From Sternotherus odoratus (taxonomy: Eukaryota > Chordata > Testudines > Kinosternidae), in assembly GCA_032164245.1 (NCBI GenBank), contig JAVMKO010000021.1, positions 7,958,785 through 8,022,784 on the forward strand: a DNA stretch of 64,000 nucleotides, given 5' to 3'. Within the stretch, counting starts at the first letter, position 1. The number at the start of each line of letters is the position of its first letter. The position numbers and the translations under genes are program-made. Shown in pieces: positions 54,779 to 64,000 of the stretch. Under the pieces are notes generated by a model that saw only the letters and a program-made list of their open reading frames with translations, was not told the DNA's origin and did not search any database.

Positions 54779-54943
54779 GGCACAGACAAAAGCTAGAAGA
54801 CCAAGCCAAGCCCTACACAGACCGCTATAACGAACTGGAACGTCTGCGCCAGTCTATGAGAGTTACCCCAACAACTCCCAACCCCCGAGGATCCCTGACC
54901 GCCCCTGGCCACTTTGGGTCACAGACTCAGACTCCAATACAAG
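54779..54943 (+). CDS. RUNX3: RUNX3 exon after the Runt domain: nuclear signal and start of transactivation region
   Basis: This 165-nt exon follows acceptor ...TCACAATGTTTCAG, completes Arg175, encodes residues 176-229 and leaves one base of codon 230 before donor GTAATC. It begins RHRQKLEDQAKPYTDRYNEL, then ERLRQSMRVTP, and ends GSQTQTPIQ. The basic RRHRQK is the second half of the nuclear localisation signal. The remainder is the Ser/Thr/Pro-rich linker to the activation domain. Human RUNX3 (from memory) reads ERLRMRV, so the extra QS is a difference; RUNX1 carries extra residues at the same place. The donor is non-optimal but has the invariant GT. The following exon should start by completing Gly230 and lies outside the window. 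Confidence 0.95.
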
Positions 54944-55086
54944 GTAATCGGGTTGGGCTCTTTAGCACTCACCTGCCTTGACACTTGGACAGATTCTGCC
55001 TGGAACCTTCCTTGCGCAGTTCATGAGGGGTGGAATTCTTTCTCTCCTCCCAACCTTAAGCGTGCCATATGGTGTATTAATCCTGC

Positions 55087-55176
55087 CCCCATGTGGGAGG
55101 GGCCTAAGGTCCCCATGTGGGAGGAGCCTAAAGTCCCCATGTGGGAGGGGCCTAAAGTCCCCATGTGGGAGGGGTT
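55087..55176. repeat. 24-bp minisatellite, about 3.7 units
   Basis: Units starting CCCCATGTGGGAGGGGCCTA recur at 55,087, 55,111, 55,135 and 55,159 with few substitutions. The array lies about 145 bp after an exon donor. It is unlikely to be coding because a stop follows the donor in the exon frame. Confidence 0.92.
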
Positions 55177-55681
55177 AAACTGCTGTTGGGGTTGGGAAGA
55201 TGGCAAGACTGAGAGTTCAGAAAGGAACCAGCAGGAGTCAAAGGAGGTTGAAACAGGAGGGGATCTTTCTCCCTGCACCAACCAAGTCAGAGGGGGTGTT
55301 CTGATGGGGCAGGGTCTGCACTTCCTCTAGCTCCCCTTTAAATGCCTTCTCATGATGGGAGGTCACATTAAATGACAGAGGGGCCCCGTGCTGGGAGCTG
55401 AATCCTGGCACTCCATAGGTTTCATTCAGTGTGTTCATTAACGGTCGCGGGAAGAATGCATTGGCCTACTTAGGCAGCAGATCTGTGGGGGAGCTCTAGG
55501 CATGTCCTTTAAACTGAGTAATTTTTCAAATATGAATGCACCTGTGTGTTTAGGCTGTTAAGCATGGACCAGAAAGGGTTTATTGTACACACATGATAAT
55601 CAGAACGGTGTCTTGTCTGCTTGTATTGTGCTTATGCCAAGTCTGCAGATGGCCTAACCCAACAAAAACAACTCCCCACCC

Positions 55682-55723
55682 AACACACATACACATACAC
55701 ACACACACACGCATACACACACA

Positions 55724-55763
<40 letters not shown>
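55682..55763. repeat. (CA)n microsatellite, interrupted
   Basis: An AC/CA tract of about 82 bases with a few CATACA and CGCATA interruptions. Confidence 0.95.
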
Positions 55764-55764
<1 letters not shown>

Positions 55765-56222
55765 CAGTTTTCTGCAACCATCATTAATGAGCAGCACAGA
55801 CAGACCTCAAGGTGTTGCCCATGAATTTGCATCCAAGGTGTTTGCAAGTCAAAATGCACAGATCACTACTTATGCCTATAGATATGCCTGGAGAGGTCAG
55901 TGTGTTTATCCTCGCATGCACAGGTTTGGGATTTCATCGCTAGATTGGGCTAAACCTTTGAAAATAGACTGTACTGCTTTGCGGCTACCCATCCCCTGAG
56001 ACTTGCCTGCTTAATGTTCTACTGTGAGAAGTTTCTTTTATCCCACCTCTTACTTCTGTGATTTATAATCACATCATTTTCTCCCAGTGGAAGTAAAATA
56101 TAAAGTAATAAAAGGGTTGAATGAAAAATAAAAGTCACATTTTAGCTAACATTTTGTTACTTTTTTTTCAAAATCCAAATTTTTTATGAAAAATTTGAAA
56201 TTTCAATTTTTCTTTTGGCGGG

Positions 56223-56309
56223 ATAAATTTTTTAAAAGGGCCTCAGTCCCATTTTCAAAAGTGACTTAAGTGTTTAGACCCGACTGTGAAAATTATTTAG
56301 GTGCCAAAC
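56223..56309 (+). repeat. 87-bp segment, first copy
   Basis: The sequence from ATAAATTTTTTAAAAGGG to GGTGCCAAAC is repeated at 57,633-57,719 with one substitution (C at 56,284, T at 57,694). Here it continues into a longer interspersed repeat rich in CAAAAGTGACTTAAG-type words. Confidence 0.95.
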
Positions 56310-57329
56310 ACCCTTAGAAACCAATGGGAGTTAGGAGCCTACATATCTTTCAAGATCAGGGCTTTAGGAGACTATAGTCAATGAGACTTGGGCATCTAAG
56401 TCACTTAAGCACGTTTGAAAATTATACCCCAGCTCCAAAGCAGGTAAATAAATAAAACTAAAATTCAGTGAAACTTTTATTTAGATTCTTTTAATTGAAA
56501 TTCTATTTATTTATTTTTCTGACAAACTCTCCTTGGAGATTTAATTAAGCTTAGTATCTCCTATTAAAGGGATGCTGCAACTCATTTTAGAACCATTGTT
56601 TTGGTTTGGTTTGTTTGAAGGAGGGAAACTTTAGAGACCTCCTAGACATGCTCTTTCATGATTAAAAAAGATTCACTGTATGCATATATAGGTATTTTAA
56701 AAACTGACATGTTCCCCTGCTGAAAACCCAGACATAACGGTTTCAGGCAAGTGCCTGAGAATCAGGTAGTGATACTGACTCGAAATCAAAGTGAAACTGG
56801 CCAGGATAATTTCACTGAAATGCAAAAGGTCAAACAACAGCAGAAATGGTGAAAAGCAAATTAGGTGTATAACATTCTTTCCTTTTTATCATCTACGGCA
56901 TCAGGAACGTTAAAATAATACACGGGGGCAAATTCTGTGCCCAGTTACACAGGTGTCAATTTGGAGGTACTGCCCCAGTCAGTCAGGAGCGAAATCTGTT
57001 TTATAATGTTTTAGCTTGAGAGTGTCCTTTCGACTTAACACAAACTACAACCAGTAAGAATAATAAAAGCCCTCACAGACACACATGTGATTCACAACGA
57101 TCCTATTTTTTGCCCGGGCCATTAGAACTCAGCCGTGCCAAGAATAATACAAGAGTTAACAGGCCTGTAATTTTTCTCATGTCTTGGCACGTTCTTAGGT
57201 AACACGTATAAGAAGACGATTAGCTCTGAAGGGGAAAGGGATGACACAGGTTGAGAGGGCCCAGTGGGAGATGCCAGAAGCTATCTATGGTATTTAGACA
57301 GTTCCCATTATCGTAGCAGCTCACAATCT

Positions 57330-57510
57330 TGAAAGTAGCCTCATAATACTGCTGTGTGGTAGGGCAGGGCCAGTATTCCCATTGGCAAGATGGGAAACAG
57401 AGGCACAGAGAGACTAAATGAGTTGCCCAAGGTCATACAGAGAATCAGTGGCAGAGCCAGCACCTGAATCCAGATCCTAGGCAAGCACTCTGACCACTGG
57501 GAAATCTCTC
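57330..57510 (-). repeat. MIR-like SINE, antisense
   Basis: GGCAAGATGGGAAACAGAGG, CACAGAGAGACTAAATGAG, TTGCCCAAGGTCATACAGAG and GTGGCAGAGCCAGCACC follow the antisense MIR order well. Confidence 0.85.
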
Positions 57511-57632
57511 TTCTCTGGGAGGCAGTTTGGCTACCCAACATGTGTCGCTGCAGATTGTCAATAGGGACTGAGTGAATCTTCTTTTTGGACCATAAATAGT
57601 TAATAGGAACCTATGTGCTAGGACTCTATTCT

Positions 57633-57719
57633 ATAAATTTTTTAAAAGGGCCTCAGTCCCATTTTCAAAAGTGACTTAAGTGTTTAGACCCGATTGTGAA
57701 AATTATTTAGGTGCCAAAC
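57633..57719 (+). repeat. 87-bp segment, second copy
   Basis: Direct copy of 56,223-56,309, 1,410 bp downstream, with 86 of 87 bases equal. Flanking DNA is unrelated on both sides. Confidence 0.95.
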
Positions 57720-58376
57720 TAATGTTTGGCAATGTGGGGCAAGTTGTCTGACTGTCCCCAACCAACATGGTCGAGAAGAGCAGCATTTGACTGTAACCTG
57801 AGTGGGCCTACGCACCATCCCCTCGGGCAGGCTAGACCTGCTTGGAGTTGCGCAGGGGACTCTTGAGCTGGGACTATAGCTTGTGCTAGTCACTGGAGGA
57901 TCACTGTGCAGGGCCCGCCTGTGTCTCCAGGCCCTGCTCGAACGGAGACAAAGCCAGCTCCATCTTCGGCCATGTTGAAAAACCCTCCCACCCAACTCCC
58001 CTGCCTCGAGGCTGCCTGCCACCATCTAGGCATCCTTCCCTGTCTGTAAATTGGATAGAAAAATGAACATCCAGGCCCTGTGCTCCAGCTGAGGTTGATG
58101 GAGTGACTCTGGAGTGAACGCTGGGGTAATTTAGAGCCGAATCTGACCCTCTGCACAGGCCTTTCACTGAGGCAGTCCCTGGTGTTTATAAATGACACTC
58201 CCTCCCGCCCCCCCCCCCCCCCCACTAAAACGATCATCCTGAGGTTATATGGTCTAATCTCAACATGAAAAAACCTCCCAGGAAGAGAAAAACCTGATCA
58301 TTTCTAGTGAACCAGTGAGGAAGCACATAAGGAAAGTTTGCCCAGGCTCTGTGTTCAGAGCACATGATTTTCTTCA

Positions 58377-58535
58377 GGGTGGGGATAGCTCTGTGGTTTG
58401 AGCATTGGCCTACTAAACCCAGGGTTGTGAGTTCAATCCTTGAGGGAGCCATTTAGGGGCAAAAAAATCTGTCAGGGGACAGTACTTGGTCCAGCTAGTC
58501 AAGGTCTTTCCAGTTCTATGAGATAGGTATATCTC
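58377..58535 (+). mobile_element. tRNA-derived SINE with CR1-like tail
   Basis: The head GGGATAGCTCTGTGGTTTGAG gives an A box, and GGTTGTGAGTTCAATCC gives a B box with standard spacing. The body GAGGGAGCCATTTAGGGGC and a tail ending CCAGTTCTATGAGAT follow. This fits tortoise-type Pol III SINEs mobilised by CR1. Confidence 0.85.
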
Positions 58536-58979
58536 CATATACTTCTACTTTTGCCAGTTTCACACCATTTAATGTCCTTCATTCAGTGGGGGTCAGTCTG
58601 GGTGTACACCAGCATTATTAAGAAGAGAATCAGGCCCTTCAGATATCTGCATGCAACTGCAATGTACTCCTGTTACCACCCCTCCTCGGGTCACAGGTTG
58701 CTTTCGCCTGGCAGCAGCGTAAATGCTACTGGAGACAAAGGGACTGCTCTGGCTTTACACCAGTGTCGCTAAGATCAGCATCTGGCTCTGCGGTGTGTTA
58801 AATAAATGAGGCAAGCTCATCAGCTCTGGTACATAAATCAGCATGGCTCCATTGACTTCAGCAGAGCTGAGTTCGTTCTCCTGAGCTCAGTAAAAGATCT
58901 GGCCTGATATTTCCCGAGCGAGCCCTGTGAAATCTGAGGTTTTAAACTCCTGGCTCTCCCATGCACTGTGCGAAATGCC

Positions 58980-59142
58980 AAGCTATCATTAGATGGAATG
59001 GCGGCGGGGAATCTCCAGTTTGGCCAATGTACATAGCTTGCATCCGACGAAGTGGGTATTAGCCCATGAAAGCTTATGCTTCAATACTTTAGTTAGTCTT
59101 TAAGGTGCCACAGGACTCTTTGTTACCTAAGCTATCATTAGA
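58980..59142 (+). mobile_element. Penelope-like insertion with internal inversion and 14-bp target duplication
   Basis: AAGCTATCATTAGA at 58,980-58,993 and 59,129-59,142 flanks the insert. On the minus strand, 59,036-58,994 begins ATGTACATTGGCCAAACTGG, coding MYIGQTG, the GIY-YIG nuclease motif of Penelope-like elements. The rest, to 59,128, is the element tail in the opposite (+) sense with CCGACGA, stem, GAAA and GC-TTAT-GC. The tail ends TTTGTTACCT, at nearly the same point as the sense arm of the 20.5-kb insertion. Confidence 0.85.
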
Positions 59143-59583
59143 ACAGTTTGAACAGTATCCCTTATTATGGGGCATGCACAGACATGGCTCCGTGCTGCTA
59201 AATTTCCCATCTTTGTTTCTTTTTTCTTTGCTATTTGTTTTAGGGCCTTACCTTGAGGGTTTTGTCTCTGAGCTAGAATAGTTGATCAGCCTCCAAAAAT
59301 TAAATGCTATGTTAAAGGAGCATATGTCAGACTCCCTGGAGGCTGTTCTGAGGTCACGTTGTCCAGGGAAGGCAGCCGGAATGGTAGCAAATGTCTGTGG
59401 TTCTAGGGGAAAAAGTAATTGTCCTAATAGCTGACTAGTTTTCCCCCAGGATTCTTTCTTTCTCTCTGTCCAAAATAAGAGCCTGGTTCTGCTCTACTGA
59501 AATTAGTGGGAACGTTACCAATGAGTCAATAGGAGCAGGGTAGGGCCTGAGATACTACACAACCCAGCATTCATGAGTACTAA

Positions 59584-60112
59584 GGGCTTGTCTACAGGGG
59601 GAGTTATTCTGGAGCAGCTATGCCTGATTAACTGTGTGTGTGGATGCTCTTAGTCCAAAATGTGAGTGCTTTAATCAGGGATTAAAGGTCAAGATCATTC
59701 AAAATAAGGGTACGTCTACACTACCCCGCCAGATCAGCGGGTAGTGATCGATCTATCGGGGATCGATTTATCGTGTCTAGTGTAGACACGATAAATTGAT
59801 CCCCGCGCGCTCTCCCCATGGACTCTGGAACTCCACCGCCGCGAGAGGCGGAAGCAGAGTCAACAGGGGAGTGGCAGCAGTCGGCTCACTGCCGTGAGGA
59901 TGCCCGGGTAAGTCAACCTAAAATAGCTATTCGCATAGCTGAAGTTGTGTATCTTAGGTTGATCCTCCCACCCCCACACAGTGGACCAGGCCAGAGGCAC
60001 TCTTATTCCTGAACAAAAGCATCCACACGTGGAGTTAATCGGGAATAGTTAATCTGCTTTAAATTCCTACTTTACTTTATTCTGGATTACTTTTCATGTG
60101 TGGACAAGCCTG
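59584..60112. mobile_element. Nested non-autonomous DNA elements
   Basis: Outer ends GGCTTGTCTACAG (left) and TGTGTGGACAAGCC (right) are inverted copies. Between them, from about 59,706 to 59,993, lies a second element starting GGGTACGTCTACACTACC, with the internal palindrome CGATAAATTGATCCCCG / GGGGATCGATTTATCG. No transposase coding. Confidence 0.65.
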
Positions 60113-61239
60113 AAGTACACCAAAACAGACTCAACGCCAGTGGATCTAGATGTGAGGATTACATTGGCATGGGGAATTCTTTCTGTGATGTCAGGATGCT
60201 ACGCCAGCCCACCGGCTGTGAATGCGTCACCGTGGTCAGGAGAAAGGACAATCCCTGGCTGCAGGAACAGATCTTGGGGGCCATCAGCACATTGGGGAAC
60301 CAGATCAGCAGAGAATCAGCCCTGGGACTGGGGCACAAATGCGCCCCCGCTCCCCTCACCTAGCCATGTCTTGGAGGCAGCTGAGAACAGGGCGTCTCGT
60401 TTTTATAGCAGACACTCCCAAAAAGGTGGCTTTTTAAAATAATGCTGCGTGCATGAGTGAGGGATTTCAAAAACCCAAATCGATGCCTCTTCCAGCAACT
60501 GGCTGAGTTTGGTTTTCACATGTGGAATTTTCCACCCTCTTTAGAATTAAGACAAGAGTCCTTACTGCAAACTGCCAACCTGACCTGCACACAGAACAAG
60601 CCTCACGCGCCTTCCCCCTCGTGCCAAAGACAGTGACAAAGCAAAGTGTGACATGATTTATACACGCCCTTGCAACACGTTTCCTCTGGCTGCAGTCGGG
60701 GGGGGGCCTAGGCTGTAGGGTCTTCATGAATGACTCACTGCCGCGTAACGGACATGGTTCTCGCTGGTATCATTTGTTGCGGGGGGAGGAGGAGAGAAAG
60801 GGAGGGAAGCTCCTTTGAAAACAAGAAACGTTGTCACCTTCCTGTTGGGTGTTTCAAAATTGTTTCCCTGGGTTGGCTGGCCGGTTGCTGGGGTGAACCC
60901 AAATGCGGAAGACCCTCATCCGGCTCTCATCCCTGTTGTTGCTAATGGGAATCTTTCCATTGACTTTAATGGGTGTAGGCTCCGGCCATATGCCAGGGTA
61001 TGCCACAGAATGCTGGGGCGTGATTTTTACAGGCAACAAGCAGCCCCCAGCTGGTGTCAATGGAAGCCACTCAATGTCTGTGATAGCCGGGTTCGTGGCA
61101 CTCGACGTTTAAGAAGGCCTCTGACCCCATCAATCCTTATAAGCATTCCTGTGAGCTCATTACTAGTAACAGCTTGTGCTGGGTGGGAATTCAGCATAGA
61201 TAATCAGAGGGGTCCCTTCCAAGCTTGGAATCTATTAAT

Positions 61240-61385
61240 AGCCTTAATTTATAGAGGGGGAAACTGAGGCACAGAGCAACGTAGCGATTTGCCCAAGGTC
61301 ACCCACTAAGTTGGCAATAGAGCCAGGACTAGAACTCATGTCTCCCGAGTCCCAGGGCTGTGCTTAATCCATAAGGCAATTCTTC
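61240..61385 (-). repeat. MIR-like SINE, antisense
   Basis: GGGGGAAACTGAGGCACAGAG, GATTTGCCCAAGGTCACCC and AGAGCCAGGACTAGAACTC are close to antisense MIR. Confidence 0.82.
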
Positions 61386-62898
61386 CCCAAGACCAGGGAA
61401 CACAGTGGGAGTCACTTGGTGATGGCTCATAAGCTAAGAAGGTAGCCTGGTTAGAAATGAATCTTGGGCAAGGCCTTGTAGCCAACTGCAGCTCACGAGA
61501 CCTATATTGCACAGCAGGGTCCCCTGGATTAAGCATCACAACCCCCTGCGACCCCATTCATCCAGTATAATCACATCAGGGTCCCCTATTATTTTTCTAT
61601 GTTGATATTCAATTCACTGTATTTAAGGTGCACCCTCACCCCACCCCACCCCACTTCACTCCACACACATTTTCAGGGTGCTGCAGAGTTTGGCATTGAC
61701 AAGGCACGACTGTCTCGTAGAAGCTGCTGGGAGGAAGGAGCATGTTTTGTCCACTACCGTGGTGGGCCTTAGGGTTTTCAATCCCCAGGAGAGTCCATTG
61801 AGTCCACGAGACAAGGGAGGCTTTTGGGACATGGGGGATGGGGATGCATCTCTTCTTCCTTCCCTGAGTTGGGTGGGGAGTGGAGGCGACTTTAAATATG
61901 GTGCAGGGGAGTTTGAATGCCTCCCGCCGCATCCCAACAACTCTCAAGAGCTGCGCAACATCCCACTCCCACCCCAACACTGGCCAGTGCATCCAACAAT
62001 AGCTCAGTCGCTTGCCAGTTCCCCTACAATGGCCAGCAAGGAAATAATTAACCAGGGTGACTTTTAAAAAGGCAAATTAGGGTTCAGAGTCAAGACCTCC
62101 TGGGGGTAGCTCACACCTCTCAGAGTTATTGTTTCAAACTCCTTGCAGACGCAGGCAGACAGTGGTAGCGGCCGAAGGCTCCAGTCAAGATCAGGGACTC
62201 CATTGTGCAAGGTCTTGTTCAAACACATAAAAGGAGACAGCCCCCACCCTGAAGAGTTCGCAGTAGAGTGTAAAGACAAGGTTCGGTCAGGGAGTGTGAA
62301 TATCACGCCTGCAGCAGGGCATGTGATGATACCAGGAAGAGGGACACGTGGTGATCTAGACTAACCCTGTGCACCAATAAGATTCTTTTGAAGGATCCAA
62401 AATAAAAATGAAATCTAAGTCACCTCTCTTGCAAATCCCCTGGAAAGGATCAGGGGGGACGCGAGTCTTTGCTACATTCGAAAGATTGCACTGGTGTAAC
62501 AAAATTGATCTAGTGCAAATGTGACCTTGTATAATTGCACTTCGGTTTAAACCCCATTTCAATTGATCTGGCTTATTTGGGCAATTTGCAAACTTACCTT
62601 TACTACCATTGAAGCCTAGCGTCTATTGACTTCAGTGGAAAGAAGGGGAGGCCGGTGCCAACTCCTTTTGAGGCTCCCGCTCTCAGTGAAGCTACAGTAG
62701 GGGTTCACACCAGGTTGATTTAAAATTGATTTAGTTAAACCCAGGACAATGTTTCAAGTACAGATTAGACCACAGAAGAATGCTTTGCCATATGTGCTTA
62801 AAGAAAATCTTCTTCCCTTCCCCATTTTTTATGTTTGTAAAGTACTGTATTACTTTGAATAGGTCTCTTGGCATAGCCTGCTAGTACCCCAGTGCTTC

Positions 62899-63190
62899 AG
62901 GCCTGGTCTACACTTCAAGATAAGGTTGACTTAGCTACATTGCTCAGGGCTGCGAAAAATGTTGCATGCTGAATGGTGTGATGAGGTCAGTTTAACAGTC
63001 TCCCCTCCCCACATGCAGGGTGGCTAGGCCAATTGAAGAATTCTTCCATTCACCTAGCTCCCGCCTCTCAGAAAAATGGATTAACTACGTCGACGGAAAA
63101 CCTCCTTCAAGTGTCAAGTACAGCACTGCAGGCTCCCAGCTGCCATGCCAAAGCTGGGCCATCGTCATGACCGTAGTGTAGACCTGGCCT
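62899..63190. mobile_element. Non-autonomous DNA element with AGGCCTGGTCTACACT ends
   Basis: The left end AGGCCTGGTCTACACTTC and the right end GTAGTGTAGACCTGGCCT are inverted copies about 290 bp apart. The interior includes GTTGACTTAGCTACATTGC and TTAACTACGTCGACGG, known from turtle copies. No clear target duplication. Confidence 0.75.
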
Positions 63191-63929
63191 CAGAAATGCA
63201 ACATGGCTGTTCTGAGGTTAAATTCTAAATTATAGACCTAGCCAATACATTTAATTTCTGCTCCCTAGTCCTCCAAGAGCCCAGCCAGCTTGACTTATAG
63301 CCTCTTTAAAATAGCTGTTTCTTAATGATTAAAAACATTCTACCCTGGACAGCTACTAAATGGTTTCCAAAGGAAGTTAGGCAATCATTAGTGGGAAGCA
63401 AATACAATGTGGGCTCTAACTCTCGCCTCAAAGGAAGAAACATACCAAGATGGGTTTCCTGCCTTCTTTCTGTCTCTGAGTATTCCTCTGTCTTTAAATT
63501 GCTCTTCTGAGGCAGTGAATTAGATTTTCACACTGGACAATAATCCCTGAAATGAATCGAGTTTAAAATGTTTAAAGATGGAACATACATAACCTAGTAA
63601 CGAAATGCAACGTCACGACGAGACACAGTAATAGCACTTAAGCACTTTATTTCATAGAGTATGCCGAGGAATCACTCACCTGCCACTGATGTGCAGCCAC
63701 CGCTGGATTAGAGCACAGCAGCTGTTTACCAACAACAGTTTATGAAGTGAAATAAAACACCCTCTTCCTTTGCAGCTGCATAAGATCGAATGTAACTAGC
63801 CCCACCTGGAATTTGGTTTCGACACCAGGGTAACAGCTCTCCTCTTGTAGGTGGGCCGTGGGATCTTTAGTGGGCAGGAGCTTGGTTTTCCTTCAGACTT
63901 CGCTCTTGATGCTTCACTAACATCGTCTT

Positions 63930-64000
63930 AGGGTGACCAAATGTCCCAATTTTATAGGGACAGTCCCGATTTTGGGGTCTTTTTCTTATATAGGCTCCTA
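63930..64000 (+). mobile_element. Small hAT-like element, copy D, cut by window end
   Basis: TAGGGTGACCAAATGTCCC and TTTTTCTTATATAGGCTCCTA agree with copies A-C. The right end is beyond the window. Confidence 0.85.

Larger units (their letters stand above)
54944..64000 (+). other. RUNX3: RUNX3 intron following the 54,779 exon (incomplete)
   Basis: The donor is GTAATC. No frame in the remaining 9 kb resembles the RUNX terminal exon, so the intron runs past the window. It contains a 24-bp minisatellite, a CA tract, a duplicated 87-bp segment, a tRNA-headed SINE, a Penelope-like insertion, MIR-like copies and several non-autonomous DNA elements. Unassigned DNA fills the rest, including about 60,120-61,230 and 61,390-62,480. 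Confidence 0.75.

Noticed and set aside
54944..64000. The terminal RUNX3 exon
   Set aside because: No plus-strand frame shows the expected SDPRQF, YHTYLPPPYPG-like or VWRPY segments, so the exon must lie outside the window.

Overview
The window is vertebrate nuclear DNA, most probably from a turtle. It carries one recognisable protein-coding gene, the 5' half of RUNX3 on the + strand, inside long repeat-rich introns. The turtle assignment rests on the repeats: tails of a Penelope-like retroelement, CR1 LINE 3' ends, tRNA-headed SINEs with CR1-like tails, MIR-like SINEs and small hAT-type DNA elements of the kind I associate with turtle genomes. No bacterial or viral gene organisation is present, and the many short open frames are chance frames or repeat remnants.

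Layout. Positions 1 to about 15,300 are upstream DNA, probably the intron between the distal (P1) and proximal (P2) RUNX3 promoters. They hold MIR-like copies and a Helitron with an expanded G-rich minisatellite (5,684-6,747). From about 10,900 on there is a repeat-poor block with one CpG-rich patch. A CpG-rich, GC-box-rich, apparently TATA-less promoter region (about 15,600-16,712) leads to the P2 start exon (16,713-16,973). The next coding exons are 19,483-19,639, 26,345-26,449 and 54,779-54,943. All have GT/AG junctions and compatible phases. Together they encode about 230 residues: the N-terminus, the complete Runt DNA-binding domain and the start of the transactivation region. The large final exon, with the C-terminal activation/repression domains and VWRPY motif, was not found and should lie beyond 64,000. 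The P1 first exon was not found either and should lie before position 1.

How it works together. RUNX3 is a nuclear transcription factor that binds TGYGGT sites as a heterodimer with CBF-beta. The P2 exon has a double role that the sequence shows directly: its first five codons contain an AG splice acceptor (16,727-16,728), by which P1 transcripts could join the same Runt-domain reading frame.

The introns record several layers of transposition. A hAT-like element sits inside a Penelope-like copy and a related one inside a CR1 copy, each with near-perfect 8-bp target duplications. Two Penelope-like insertions have internal inversions and perfect target duplications. A 5S-rRNA-headed chimeric retroposon has a perfect 15-bp duplication. 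The most unusual items are that 5S chimera, hammerhead-like cores in the Penelope tails, the palindromic Penelope insertion, the Helitron minisatellite, and a 73-nt precursor-like hairpin upstream of the P2 exon. All family names come from recognition by eye, not from searches.
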